This document shows, piece after piece, positions 25,148 through 36,969 of a stretch of 64,000 nt of DNA. Source of the DNA: Sclerotinia nivalis (Eukaryota > Ascomycota > Leotiomycetes > Helotiales > Sclerotiniaceae); contig JAPEIS010000002.1 in assembly GCA_029531795.1 (NCBI GenBank), positions 1,364,001 through 1,428,000 on the forward strand, given 5' to 3'. The position numbers and the translations under genes are program-made. How positions within the stretch are numbered: the first letter of the stretch is position 1; every line of letters starts with the position of its first letter. The notes below the pieces were generated by a model. It made no database searches. It saw nothing but the letters and a program-made list of their open reading frames with translations, and had not been told where the DNA came from.

Positions 25148-26599
25148 ATGATGCCTACTTCTTTCTCATTATTCACCACACAAAAATCGAAATCGAAACC
25201 TTCAACATCTTCTACGAAATCGATTTCCGAATCCAAATATGAACAAACCTCAGATAACATGCCAAAGTCAACTTCCAGTACCGAGGTTACGACCAGTTTC
25301 ACTTCATCGCCAGTTGTGATTCCTACACGAGGTCACCACGATAGTTTCAAAAATGGGTTGGGATTTGAACCAAGAAAGGATCGTCGACAAACTCCCAAAA
25401 AGTACTCGACACGTTCAGGTCGTCGCCCCCACGATGTTCATTCGCCCGATGCGATTCCTCCCTCTGTCGCCGCCTTGTTGGCGATTACCGCCATTCCGCC
25501 TCCCAAATCAAACAACAGTGTTCGCAGACAAGCTACATCTAGGCAAAGGTTGACAGTGGATGCTATATTACAACATACTGCTGTTTCGGAGAAAGAAATG
25601 AGTATAACATTCGGTATGAGTCCTATGGAGTTGTTGTTGAGTCCTCCAGAAGAAATCGATTCGGCCGATTGTTGCGGTTCGGAGAATGGACCGGGATCGC
25701 TCCTGTCGAGTAGGACTACATCGAGTGAATCTGTACCATCGTTGGACGATGCTTCCCTCAGTGATGCTTCAACTACACCAGGCTCAATAATAACATCGAG
25801 TTCAAGAGGGAGAAGGTCTTTACCAACCCGGAGGTATCAACCAACATTTTCAGGCGAAAGTACTTTGCACGACCATCCTTTATCAGATGTGGATGTTGAA
25901 GAGCTTGACTTTAGAGTCTTCCAACGAGCATTGGATTTACCCAAGGATCAACAACCTATTGCTGGTGTCGAACCCCCACGTCGCAAGTCCGCATTTAAAT
26001 CAAACTTGACTGCATCGTTGCGTGCTTTGAGGTCCGCGGCAAAATCATTTTCGAGTCTCACAACACCTATGATCACGCCTGATGATTTTCTTACAAGATC
26101 TATCATGTCAATTGACCCGAAAGTTCCGTTTACGGATGAAAGGATGCCACCTCTACTGGTTGATACACCTACTCCAGCACTACGTCGTTATCTCAACCCC
26201 ACAACAAATGCACCCACGGATGCTCATGTGCCAACATCTCTCACTCAAACAATGAGTGCTACACAATGCACGGCATCCATTCAGATGCAAACCTACAAGG
26301 TTTCCAAGTCTCCAAGAGATACTCCGCCAACCGGACTCAACAGGCGCGGACAAGCAAATTCTGAGCAAGCTTTCGCCGAGGTTGCCACCGGTCCAGTTGC
26401 ACGTCAACGCGATATGAGGGAGAATAGTGATTTTATTCGAATTGCAGTTATGGAAATGGCAATGCGAAAAAATGGAAAGTTGGATGACCGTAAACCAGGA
26501 AGAGCGAGATGGGCTCTGCCACCCAGACAGGCATCCAGCAAACCTTACGAAATTGGAGACGATGGAGTCCCTCTTCGATGGACTGCACTTACTTACTAA
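25148..26599 (+). CDS. Uncharacterised 483-residue Ser/Thr/Pro-rich protein
   Basis: This is a single intronless frame of 483 codons with even codon use, so a real gene is likely. I do not recognise a named domain. The N-terminal about 100 residues are Ser/Thr/Lys-rich and look disordered. A better-ordered block follows: DAIPPSVAALLAITAIPPP (about residues 100-118), then QRLTVDAILQHTAVSEKEMSITFGMSPMELLLSPPEE. Further on is the segment DVDVEELDFRVFQRALDLP (about 249-267). The C-terminus FIRIAVMEMAMRKNGKLDD and GKARWALPPRQ-like GRARWALPPRQ with a final RWTALTY appears compact and may be the conserved core. No signal peptide or membrane helix is present. Phospho-regulated Ser/Pro sites are plausible. 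Its function cannot be deduced from sequence alone. The ATG at 25148 or at 25151 can serve as start. Confidence 0.75.
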   Translation: MMPTSFSLFTTQKSKSKPSTSSTKSISESKYEQTSDNMPKSTSSTEVTTSFTSSPVVIPTRGHHDSFKNGLGFEPRKDRRQTPKKYSTRSGRRPHDVHSPDAIPPSVAALLAITAIPPPKSNNSVRRQATSRQRLTVDAILQHTAVSEKEMSITFGMSPMELLLSPPEEIDSADCCGSENGPGSLLSSRTTSSESVPSLDDASLSDASTTPGSIITSSSRGRRSLPTRRYQPTFSGESTLHDHPLSDVDVEELDFRVFQRALDLPKDQQPIAGVEPPRRKSAFKSNLTASLRALRSAAKSFSSLTTPMITPDDFLTRSIMSIDPKVPFTDERMPPLLVDTPTPALRRYLNPTTNAPTDAHVPTSLTQTMSATQCTASIQMQTYKVSKSPRDTPPTGLNRRGQANSEQAFAEVATGPVARQRDMRENSDFIRIAVMEMAMRKNGKLDDRKPGRARWALPPRQASSKPYEIGDDGVPLRWTALTY

Positions 26600-28891
26600 A
26601 CAGAATCAGATATTCGTCGCAGACTACCCGGCGCAATTCACGCGACACTTTCACCGACAAGCCTTTAGCTTCCCAAGTCTTTACGTATCATTGGTTCAAA
26701 TTCTTGATTCATGTTTTTTTCCGACGGGCGGATCTCAAGCGGTACTTGGGCTTCCATACCGGACACACCTTTTTCAAATACCGACCTTCTAGAACCACGC
26801 TAATCCCACATAACGCATCCCCCTCCAGCGGGTGGGTGTATTCCCATCGACTTATTCAATTTATCCACTTTTACCCTGGAGCACGAGAAAAGGCTTTTTA
26901 CACGATGACACATGGAATCTTCGGTGTTTCGCTTTCTATTGAAAATTTTATCAGTCGGTAGAGGAATTCCGATCACGAAATTTTTTACTTGGAATTGTAA
27001 TAGGTTGGCATTTTCTGTTACAACGCCAAGCAGTCGAACAGCAGCTTTTGATTTGAAATTCCCATTCAAGGGATTGGTGGTTGCATATGATTGTCATGTG
27101 TATGGTTTGGCGTAAGGATTCACGAGTGTGTATGATATGACATGGCATTGATGACAGCCGAGGTTTCCAGCAGATCTTTAAGCAAGAAAAAAATTGGAAT
27201 TGGAATGGCGGGTAAAATCGGAGTGGTCCAATGTGTTCTTCAGAGAGGTCGAAGTCCTAGCGATGAGGAGATGGACTTCTTGAAATTCAGTGCGCGGGCT
27301 GAAATGCAGGTCCAAAAAACAGGATCCACCACCATTACCTCATCTCACATATGAGAATGAAACTTGTTATGCACCAAGGGTCCGGAAGGCGTGGTTCTGC
27401 ATATCCATTACGAAACTTGAATGCGTGTGTTTGTTAGCGGTGGCGGAAGAACAACTTTCGTTTCACGATTGAATTTTTTTTATGAATATATTTAGGGGAG
27501 TTCGGAAATTTAGCTCTTCATAGCGAGCGCAGCGGTTTAAGGGAGTTTCTTTTAGAGATGGTTCGTCCAATACGACATGGATTGTTTTATTAATTTTCTT
27601 ATACTGGAGTTATATATGGATGAACTTTCAGGTGGTGGATGGATTGGGGCAACTGGGAATGGACTGGGTCGATATGATACTGGCTGGAACTTTTCCAATA
27701 CCTATTCTCGTGGATTGAGAGGAAATAGACTATATGAATATGAATAAAAGATCGAAGATATTCTTACAATATTTCTGGAGTGTGTTTGTGATGATTATCG
27801 TGTGTGTAATTGAGGATTTGTGAGAATGGGTATATAGGATGGATGGATGGATGAATGAATGAATGAATGGAAAAGTATATTGGACAAGAGCCATAGGTCT
27901 AATATCTATATGAAATGAGAATTAATAGGTTGTTGTGATATCTGAAGAGAATCAGAGATAGGATGTTGGTGATGAAGTGTAATTACTAATTAGGTATATA
28001 ATCATATTAAATTGTAAGGTTTGGGTGTGGATGTGGATGTGGATATTTGGTATTTGTTATAGTGATTGGTATATTAATTGAAGAGATGGGATGAGATGGG
28101 ATAGATAGATAGATAATAATTAATACTTTGTGAATATTAATTGGAGAGGTAATAGAGGTAGGTGACAGAGCTGGTAGATGAGATATTTTAGATTTTTTAA
28201 GATTGTATTTGTTTATATAGATTAGATGGGTGGTTTGATTAGCTGGATGTAGCAGAATAAATAAACAGATTTTTGTTGATAGCGAATAAATTCATTTGTA
28301 GGTATTTCTCATAGGGCTGGGCTGAAGAATGGAAGTATTCTATTTCTTCTATTGCTATTCTATCTATTTTTAGGCCGATTCTTAGGCTGCACTGGACTGG
28401 AAAAAAACGTTTTCGACGTTGCGGTTCATGCCTAAGGGGAAAGCTAGATGGTTAGCCGCAAACGTGGATAAGAGTTGAGTTAATATCCTATCTAGGTACA
28501 AATTTATGCGATTGTTTTATTTGATTTGAATATGAGGAGGTTTAGAACATTCACTTTAAGAATTCGAGATTGTCTTTTCTTTTGATTCTTGAAGTAATAT
28601 CGATTTGATTGACAGAATCAATGGGATGGAATTTTCAATTACATGTCTCGTAGCGTATAAGCAATGATCTTATGACGGGATCATTAATTTACTCCACAAT
28701 ACTTTGCATATGCTATCCATCGATACGAGTACCTTACCTTAGCTACTTACTCACTGAATTGTAAGCTTCACGAAAATCCGCCACGGCAATAGTATCGCAA
28801 TCCGTCCCAATGCTTTTGATCTCGAAATTCTTTGCGTCGCGGAAATTACGTATGAAGGATTGTAGCTTGTAGCATCGCATAGCAAGCTATC
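26600..28891. other. Intergenic, AT-rich, nothing coding
   Basis: This 2.3 kb holds the 3' UTR of the 483-residue protein and the IRS4 promoter. Frames up to 150 codons overlap the end of the upstream gene or each other and look spurious. It contains a GGAT/GAAT microsatellite (27837-27870) and GGATGT repeats near 28030. Confidence 0.55.
27837..27870. repeat. GGAT/GAAT microsatellite
   Basis: Four GGAT units pass into about four GAAT units. A simple repeat in non-coding DNA. Confidence 0.85.
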
Positions 28892-31660
28892 ATGGCGGAT
28901 CCAAATTTCGATGGTGATGCGGGTGATACGAAGACGGCGATGGTTACTCGACCGGTAACTGGTACGAGTACTGCTGCGAGGAATACACAACAATCTGCTG
29001 CTTTTGAGAATTCGACTTCAGCTTCTGCTTCGACTTCGACTTTTCACTCGACTACATCTCCATCTCCGCGAATAAATCATAATCCGAGTATCAATTCTTT
29101 ACGCAATATACATATAGGAGGAGCAGGATTAGAAACGGGAAAAGGGGTAGCAGCTGCGCAAAATGCTGCGTTGACCGGTGCTTCTTTGGCTTTTTGGAAT
29201 GCGAAGGAGGGAAGATCGAAAGTGAGAGCGGTACCGCCGGTTTCAAATAAGGGGAATGTACAATTGGGGGAGAAGGGTTTGAATGGGAAGGATGGGGCAT
29301 TGGCGGCTGCTGCGAAGGTTGGAGTTGTGGGGCACACTGGTGGAGGAGGAGGGAGAACGAGGAGTCCGTCGAAAGTTTCGGTTATGGATGAGGGGACGGG
29401 GTATGGACAACAGATACTAGGGAGTGAGAAAACAGGAGAGAGTCAAACGACAGACGGAGGAAGTATTGGCGGAAGGTCGGAATATCAAATAGGACATACG
29501 GGGCTCCAAAAACGAAAGCAGAGATCTAATGGACATTTATTACCTCCTTTTTCTGGTAGTGGGAATAGCACGCCGGAACATAGCGCGAATATGAAGAGCA
29601 GCTCGGCAGCCTTTATGGCGGCTAATTTGGCGGCAAAGAGGAGTAGGGAGAGTAGTCCAAGTCAGAGTCAGGGGATGGGAATAGGGGGAGGAATAGGGAA
29701 ACAGGGAAGTCCATTAATGAGCAGAAGACAAAGTTACGCGGGTTCGATTGATAGTCTGGATAGGAGGTTGGATGTATCGAGTATTCCTCCAACATCTAAC
29801 CTGGTGGGGATGTGGGAGCAGACGAATAGGGGAGTGAAGAGAGGAGGCGTAGGGGGAGGGGGAGAGAGTGGTAGTGATAGAGGAAATGAGGTTGTGAATA
29901 AACAGGAGACTTTGAGGAGACCGGCTTCGAGTCATGCACCTATACCTGTTTTGAAACCGGTAGGGCTGACGAGGCCGGTTTCTTCTCACGCGCCGGACGT
30001 GGTGCCAGTGAAGTCGGCTGCCACGAAACCTGCAGTACAACCTCGGAATGCTTCTTCACAAGCCTCTATTTCTGAGGAAATAAAGTCACCTACAAAACCT
30101 GCAGTACAACCTCAAACTGTTTCTTCTCATGCGCCGGAGCTGGAGCCAAAGAAGTCTGCTGCGAAGGCTTCGGTACAACCCCGACCTTCTTCTCCCCAAG
30201 GCACTATATCTGAAGAAACAAAGTCTACCTCAAAGCCTGCAGTGCAACCACGACCTGTTTCCTCCCATACTCCTGGCCCTGTGACTTCAAAGCCATCTCC
30301 GAAACCTCCGGCACAGAAGCCTGTCATACATAATACTCGACCTGTTTCTTCTCATGGCCCATCACCTAACCTTTCTGCGAAATCCTCAATACAAAAGCTC
30401 TCTAGGCCTGTTTCTTCTCATGGCCCTCCGCCTACCAGACCATTAGCGAAGCCCTCATTGCAATCTATTCGACCTACATCTCCTCGTGCTCTGGAATCTG
30501 CCGAATCACTCTCAAAATCACGAGTACAAAAACCTTCCATGCCGCCTCCACGACGTACGCCTGGTAATGCTCCTGCATCGGAAACCCAATCTGCAAAGCC
30601 TCAGGTGCAAGCTCCTCGGCCACTTTCAATGCATTCACCTATTTTGAAACCGGCTGATAGAAACGAACCATCTTTAAAACCTCCAGCCCAACCTCCAAGA
30701 CGTTCTTCTTCAACCAAGACACCGCCTAAATCTTCCAAACTTAAACCGCCTTTCGAACCTCCAATACCGAAACAGTCCTACAACAATAATGATGACGATG
30801 ATGATGGATCTTCAGATGATTCCTTCGTCTCCGCCTCTTCCCAACCTAAACCCAAATCCCCTTCCTTCCGTGCAAAAATAGCGCAGCAAAAACGGAGTCA
30901 GTCATCCTCCATATCCTCTATGAATGTCAATTCCCTGGCCGACGCCATCGTAGCCGGATCTCTCGCCTCATCCCGTGCTTCCACCCCTCCGATATCTTCT
31001 GGAAGTCTTCGTCCCCCAGCTCCTCCTCCTACTCGACGACACAAAAATTTACATATCTTCCATTCCGATAATTCCAGGACACCTACACCACCTCAGAACA
31101 ATGGATCTGCAGCTGGAGTCCCAATAATGAAAACTACGATGAGGAAACCTAAAACGGGAAAAGAACTCAAGGAAGAAGAAGGAGAGGGAGAAAAGAGAAA
31201 GGCTAAAAAACATTTGGTTAAAAAACATCCGAATAAACATAATGAGGGGAATCGGAAGCGTTGGAGAGATGGAATCACAGAAAGGGAGAGAAAAAGATAT
31301 GAAGCTGTATGGGCTAGTAACAAGAGACTGTATCCATATACTATCGATCAGGATGGGGAAATAGTAGAAGTTGATGGCGCGGTGGATACTGTGCCTGGAG
31401 TGGTGGTTAGGGATATTTGGGAGAGGAGTCGGCTGGAGGAGGATGTTTTAGAAGAAGTGTGGGACTTGGTTGAGGGGAGGGGATACAGGAGTCGTCTGGT
31501 GGCGAATATGAAGGCGGGGGGACGATTGGAAAAAGATGAGTTTGTGGTGGGCTTGTGGCTTATTGATCAGAGGTTGAAGGGGAGAAAGTTACCGGGCAGG
31601 GTGGGATCTAGTGTTTGGGGGAGTGCGGGGGCGATGGGTGGGATTAAAATTAGGTCGTAG
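28892..31660 (+). CDS. IRS4: EH-domain protein IRS4/TAX4
   Basis: This is a single 922-codon frame. The C-terminal about 135 residues form an EH-like domain: [17 protein letters not shown] (about 790-806), [24 protein letters not shown] and [20 protein letters not shown]. This block matches the Irs4/Tax4 family, which in yeast regulates phosphatidylinositol 4,5-bisphosphate levels through the phosphatase Inp51, and also cell-wall signalling and rDNA silencing. The N-terminal about 780 residues are low-complexity, rich in Ser, Pro, Lys and Gly. Between about residues 345 and 600 there are imperfect repeats around a [14 protein letters not shown] unit. A basic [20 protein letters not shown] patch precedes the EH domain. 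IRS4 orthologues in filamentous fungi are mostly of this size. The family call is strong; the repeat region is likely to vary between strains. Confidence 0.88.
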   Translation: MADPNFDGDAGDTKTAMVTRPVTGTSTAARNTQQSAAFENSTSASASTSTFHSTTSPSPRINHNPSINSLRNIHIGGAGLETGKGVAAAQNAALTGASLAFWNAKEGRSKVRAVPPVSNKGNVQLGEKGLNGKDGALAAAAKVGVVGHTGGGGGRTRSPSKVSVMDEGTGYGQQILGSEKTGESQTTDGGSIGGRSEYQIGHTGLQKRKQRSNGHLLPPFSGSGNSTPEHSANMKSSSAAFMAANLAAKRSRESSPSQSQGMGIGGGIGKQGSPLMSRRQSYAGSIDSLDRRLDVSSIPPTSNLVGMWEQTNRGVKRGGVGGGGESGSDRGNEVVNKQETLRRPASSHAPIPVLKPVGLTRPVSSHAPDVVPVKSAATKPAVQPRNASSQASISEEIKSPTKPAVQPQTVSSHAPELEPKKSAAKASVQPRPSSPQGTISEETKSTSKPAVQPRPVSSHTPGPVTSKPSPKPPAQKPVIHNTRPVSSHGPSPNLSAKSSIQKLSRPVSSHGPPPTRPLAKPSLQSIRPTSPRALESAESLSKSRVQKPSMPPPRRTPGNAPASETQSAKPQVQAPRPLSMHSPILKPADRNEPSLKPPAQPPRRSSSTKTPPKSSKLKPPFEPPIPKQSYNNNDDDDDGSSDDSFVSASSQPKPKSPSFRAKIAQQKRSQSSSISSMNVNSLADAIVAGSLASSRASTPPISSGSLRPPAPPPTRRHKNLHIFHSDNSRTPTPPQNNGSAAGVPIMKTTMRKPKTGKELKEEEGEGEKRKAKKHLVKKHPNKHNEGNRKRWRDGITERERKRYEAVWASNKRLYPYTIDQDGEIVEVDGAVDTVPGVVVRDIWERSRLEEDVLEEVWDLVEGRGYRSRLVANMKAGGRLEKDEFVVGLWLIDQRLKGRKLPGRVGSSVWGSAGAMGGIKIRS

Positions 31661-32960
31661 TTTTTTTTTTTGGAAAGGTGGATATATAGAAGGGGTGACT
31701 GGAATTCGAAGTTGAAATTGTAATGGAGTATTGGGGGAATGAGGGAATGGAGAATGGAGAAGCTATACTATGCAGGATAGCGGATGGTAGTTTAATAGAA
31801 GAAGAAGGACTATAGATTTCAATAGATAGCTCGCGCTAGTCGAGTCTGTGGATCAGATGAGTGTGTATGTAGGTAAGAGATGAGCGAGATTCGGTCGCAT
31901 GCTCGTGCAGGTTGTATTGATACCTATTGATACACTACACGTGTGGAATGGAAAAATTGTATTGTATTGCATAGGTAGCGTTGGTTGCGCTTAAGTCTTG
32001 AATCTTGATACCAGAATTTTGTTTAAGATTACATATTTGGTAGATAAATAGATCCCTATTGAGCGAGCCGGCCAGCGAGCGAGTATTGTAAAATTAGATT
32101 TTGCATTCAGGATTCAGGATTCAGGATTGGAATTTGAGTATGAGTATGAATATGAATAAACATGGAATATACGGAATATTAAGTATTATACACCCTGGAT
32201 ATATATATCAGCGAGTAATGATCATAGTGAATGGAGTATTTGATAGATGTATTGTGTTTGAGATGCTAATTTATTTTATTTTATTTTATTTTGTTGGTGT
32301 ATAGTGTATAGTGTATACTGCATAACTGGATACTTATACTCGAGTATATCACAGCTTATTTATATTTAGAGGGTGATATGATTTCCGGCTACTGCATCTG
32401 CATACTGTGTTCGCAGCCTATCATGAATCTTGCTACATGGTTCCTAATCTGCGACACTTCGTCTATGGGAAAATGGCAAGAGCACTATTTTGCACTGGCG
32501 GTGAAGTTCACGATTCACCATTCCACGGATAGTCCCAGGAATTCCAAACTGATACACAATATAGCTGGATTGTTGATATTTGTTCATGAGTATATACAGT
32601 CTTGTAACGTTACATTCCAGCAAGTAGTCATTCAGCTCTTTAAGAAATCTTTCGGAACTTGAATCGACAGGCCGTGATTGCACTTCTCATTGGAGATAGT
32701 AAGTGTTGTAGTTATTTTTATTTTGTGATTAAACAGCAGGCTGCACTCAAGCTCAAGCTTTAGGACTTGATGTTGAGGTTGTTTTAGCCTCGGCCAGTAA
32801 GACCGAGGAATTGCCGTGCACCGGTATGGCAAAGTCCACGTGACGACGTGATAATATCGCGCTTGGCTAGGCAACATGATCTCTTGAGCGTTGAGGAGAT
32901 CTACTTAAGAAATCAACTTTCAATTATTTTCAAATTTAATAAAACACAACACCATGAACC
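31661..32960. promoter_or_regulatory. Intergenic, LIG4 upstream region
   Basis: This 1.3 kb lies between the IRS4 3' end and LIG4. It holds short tandem repeats: ATTCAGG x3 (32104-32129), TTTTA x4 (32271-32291) and GTGTATA x3 (32296-32318). A perfect 14 bp palindrome lies at 32335-32348. Short frames near 32378-32877 are not convincing. Confidence 0.5.
32335..32348. promoter_or_regulatory. CTCGAG-centred perfect palindrome upstream of LIG4
   Basis: TATACTCGAGTATA is perfectly self-complementary. Its 12 bp core ATACTCGAGTAT recurs at 39574-39585 upstream of EDC3. It may be a binding site for a dimeric regulator; the role is inference. Confidence 0.35.
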
Positions 32961-32983
32961 ATGGCATCAAGTCAACAGAATAA
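32954..32983 (+). other. Overlapping uORF at LIG4 start
   Basis: ATG at 32954 (context ACACCATGA) opens a nine-codon frame MNHGIKSTE ending in TAA at 32981-32983. It overlaps the LIG4 start at 32961 in another frame. If the mRNA starts upstream of 32954, ribosomes must scan past it to make the ligase. Confidence 0.5.
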
Positions 32984-35900
32984 AAATAAGAAGCCAAGTC
33001 CTGAGGCTATAGCTGACGATGAACGTCAATATGCATATAGCACCATTAGTAAAGAAGAGCTTAACGACAAGTAAGTCAAATCAATCGGAAATCATTCCAA
33101 TTATTATCAAATCTAATTAAAATGAAAGATATCCAGATCGTCCTCGTAATCATGGAAAAACATTACCATTCCACGAATTATTCCAATCTCTCTTCGATCC
33201 TCTTGAAGCCAACAAGAATAAAAAGCCAGGTCCAGCCGCTGCGCGCAGAAAATTAGGACCACATGGACCTAATAATCTTTCTCCTAATGAAATACGAAAG
33301 AACATTATCGTCCGATTTATGTCACGATGGCGTAGCGAAGTGGGCGATGACTTCTATCCCGCGTTACGACTTATTATTCCCGAAAAAGATCGCGATCGAG
33401 CTATGTACGGATTAAAAGAAGCTTCGGTCGGAAGACTCATTATCAAGCTTCTGAATCTGTCTAAAGATTCGGATGACGGATATAATCTCATTAACTGGAA
33501 ACTTCCTGCACGTGGTCCTCCGAGTGCTAATTCGGGGGATTTTCCTGGTAGGTGTTATGAGGTTTTGTCGAAACGACCCATGCGACAGAAGGTTGGGGAT
33601 ATGACTATTGGGGAGGTCAATGAGATGCTTGACAAACTTGCTTTGGCGCAAAAAGAAGAACATAAATTACCTATCTTTCGAGAATTTTATCAGAGGATGA
33701 ATGCGGAGGAATTAGTATGGTTGATTCGAATGATTCTTCGACAGATGAAAATTGGTGCTTCAGAAAAGACTTTTCTTAATGTAGGTTGCTGTCGAATCTC
33801 TCTAATATTTTACTAATTCATTGCTATAGCTCTGGCATCCAGATGGAGAGGCGCTTTTTAATGTTTCTTCTAGTCTCCGTCGAGTCTGTTGGGAACTTAC
33901 GGATCCAAATGTCACCTTAGCAGCTGATGAGACGGGCGTGGAATTAATGTCATGTTTCCAACCTCAACTCGCACAATTCATGTCGAATTCATTCGAGAAA
34001 ATGGTTGAACAAATGTGTGCCCAAAATCCCCACGATAAGGGCAATGATTCAGAATTTTGGATTGAGGAGAAATTGGACGGCGAAAGAATCCAGATGCACA
34101 TGGAAGAGAATGATGATATTCCAGGAGGTCGCCGTTTTACTTGGTGGTCTCGAAGGGGCAAAGATTATACATATCTCTATGGGAATGGTTTTGAGGACGA
34201 CAATTCAGCACTGACAAGACATATGAAGAACGCCTTCGATCCAAGAGTAAGTAGTATTATATTGGATGGCGAGATGATCACATGGGATCCTGTTACGAAT
34301 AAGATGGTGGCATTTGGCACTCTGAAAACTGCCGCAATATCAGGAGGAAAGGATCCATTCTCTGCTACAGCGGCTAGGCCCGTCTTCAAAGTCTTCGACT
34401 GCTTGTATGTTAACGGAAAAAATATCACAAAATATACCTTGAAAGATAGGCGCAATGTATTGGAGTCATCCGTTCAAAATGTCGAGGGACGTATCGAAAA
34501 GCATAATTTTACAACCGCCAAATCATCTTCCGAAATCGATCCTGCCCTGCGAAAAATCGTCGCTGAGGGATCCGAGGGATTGGTGTTGAAGAATCCACGA
34601 TCGATGTATAGGCTCAACAGTCGAAATGATGACTGGATGAAAGTCAAACCTGAATACATGACTGGATTTGGAGAGTCCTTGGACTGTATAATAATTGGTG
34701 GCAATTATGGATCAGGTCGCCGAGGAGGGAATCTAGCATCATTCTTATGCGGTTTGCGTGTTGATGACAAGGAAATCAGAGCCGGTAGGGTGTTTTCCTC
34801 TCTCCTCAAACAGCAAACACATACTAAGCACAAGATAGGAGCAAACCCCATGAAATGTTTCTCATTCTTCAAAGTAGGTGGTGGATTCAACGCAGATGAC
34901 TATGCCGCCATCCGCCATCAAACCGATGGAAAATGGATGAAATGGGACGCCAAATCCCCACCCACCGAATTTATAGAATTAGCAGGCTCACATCAAGAAA
35001 AAGAACGACCAGATGTCTGGATAAAACCAGACGACTCCATCGTCATAGAAGTCAAAGCTGCATCAGTTAGCATATCGGATTCCTTCCGCACCAATTTCAC
35101 ACTTCGCTTCCCGCGCTTTAAACGATTGCGTCCGGATAAAGATTGGAAGAGCGCTCTTTCAATCGAGGGATTCATGGAATTGAAAGCGAAGGTTGAGGAG
35201 GGGAAAGAGGATGAATTTAAAGTTGATAAGAAGAAGAGAACATCTAAGAGATTGAAGAGAGAGAAAGTTATTGCAGGCACTGAAGACGATGGCAAAGTAT
35301 TGTATGAGGGACCCAACACGGGCGTGTTCGAAGGCATGGATTTTTGCGTCTTGAGCGATATGACTCCACCAGTCAAGAAAAGCAAGGCGGAAATCGAAAC
35401 AATCATCAAGAATAACGGCGGTCGAATCTATCAATCTCCTAGTGCGAAAGAAGATATCATTGTCATTGCCGACAAACGTGTCGTCAAAGTCGCCTCGCTA
35501 ATCAAGAGCGGGAAAACAAATATCGTGAAACCACAATGGGTATTACATGCAGTTGCGCAGATGGAAACAGATGCGAAATTGGGAAGATCCAGATTCGTCA
35601 TTCCGTATGAGACGGGTCATATGCTTTTTACGAAGGAAGAGGATAAGGAGAGTATTGCGGCAAATTCAGATCCATATGGAGATCCTTATTGCCGGGATGT
35701 GGGGTCGGAGGAGTTAAGGGAGATTATGGATGGGATGGGTAGGATTGAGGGTGATACGCAATTCGATGCCGCGAGGTTTATGACGCTGTTGGCGGAAAAG
35801 GATAAGGGGTTTGGAAATTTGAAAGGATGGACGTTTAGGGGATGTCGGGGGATTTTGGTAACGGATGGCGAAGATGGGGATCTTAACATCGATATTAGGA

Positions 35901-36142
35901 TCGCGATGAACCACTTCGAATTTGCGTGCGGTGTGGTTTTGCGCGGGGAGGATGTGGAGACACACGTCCAGAAGGAAGATGTTACGCATATAATCTTTGC
36001 AGATGTTTCGGAGGAGAAGATTCGGGAAATAAAAAGGGAATTGGGCGGGAAGACACCGCATCTCGTGAGCTGGAAATGGATCCGAGATTCTTGGGATGCG
36101 GAGACGAGGCTGGATGAAAATCGTTATTTGATGGAGTTGTGA
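32961..36142 (+). CDS. LIG4: DNA ligase IV (non-homologous end joining)
   Basis: Exons are 32961-33070, 33129-33780 and 33830-36142, with introns of 58 and 49 bp; 1024 residues. This ATP-dependent ligase seals double-strand breaks in end joining, acting with an XRCC4-type partner (Lif1) in the nucleus. The N-terminal DNA-binding domain covers about residues 50-280. The adenylation motif EEKLDGERIQMH puts the catalytic Lys at about 335. Other nucleotidyltransferase motifs are visible (SIILDGEMI, EGLVLKNP, WMKVKPEYM). An OB-fold follows, then two BRCT domains: about 735-830 (FEGMDFCVLSDMTPPVKKSK) and about 915-1020 (GWTFRGCRGILVTDG, ending near the final residues). The length fits filamentous-fungal Lig4. 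The ATG at 32961 was chosen because the one 7 bp upstream leads to an early stop. The gene converges on EDC3. Confidence 0.95.
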
Positions 36143-36969
36143 TGATGTGGTTTTAGGCGGTTGAACGGACCTGAGATCGGAGTTGGGAGGTTTATCTGGA
36201 GTTCTGGAATCCCGAAGTCCCGAAGTCCTGGAGTCCTGGAGTCCTGGGGTTATTCTAGAGTTAATATCTCAAAGTTGATGATTTCCCAGATATGTTATGA
36301 ATCAAGATTATCACACACGATGCATGACACTCACTGATATTAAGCATTAACGAATACATTCTATCTATTCACTCTATTCACTCCATCACTCCATCACTCC
36401 ATCACTTCATTCACTCTATTCACTTCATTCACTCCAACCAGCCAAATTACACATGTAAGATTACCATCTCCAAACTCAATAGTGCAAGTTCAACATATAT
36501 ATAAACCTGTCCTTTCCTTTCCTAGTCCCTTGTTTACCAGCCCCATTGTGCAAGCAGCATTGGTTCGGCAATTCACGAAACACAAAGGACCTAATCGATG
36601 CGCAAAGTGTAGCAAAGTAAAGTAAAAAAGTATATTTCATTATTATCGATAATAATATCGAATATTTCTTCCATGTTTCTCCCCTTTCATAATGTTACTG
36701 TTCCATCTCTGGACAAGCAAGGCATCGCAACCACATCATTTCATTCCATTTCGTTTCGTTTCAATTCATTCCCATCCCTGCCAAGCCAGCCAGCCATAGT
36801 ACCCAGCATACCTAGCCAAGAAGCTAGCCATACCAAAAATATGCAACAATTAAAACGCCATGCTATGCTATTTATTGATTTCAACTCCCCGTTCCAAAAT
36901 CCATACTTTTGAACCCATAACATACAATCCCATCAAGAAATGAAAGAAATCTGCAATCAAACCCGAAAT
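36143..36969. repeat. Convergent LIG4/EDC3 spacer with minisatellites
   Basis: Stop codons of LIG4 and EDC3 face each other here. Tandem arrays are seen: a CCTGGAGT-type array (36198-36250) and a TCACTCCA/TTCACTCTA array (36365-36436). The self-complementary TTATTATCGATAATAA lies near 36638. No coding sequence was recognised. Confidence 0.7.

Noticed and set aside
27837..28100. CRISPR-like spacing of GGAT and GGATGT repeats
   Set aside because: Simple microsatellites without constant repeat/spacer lengths; the window is fungal.
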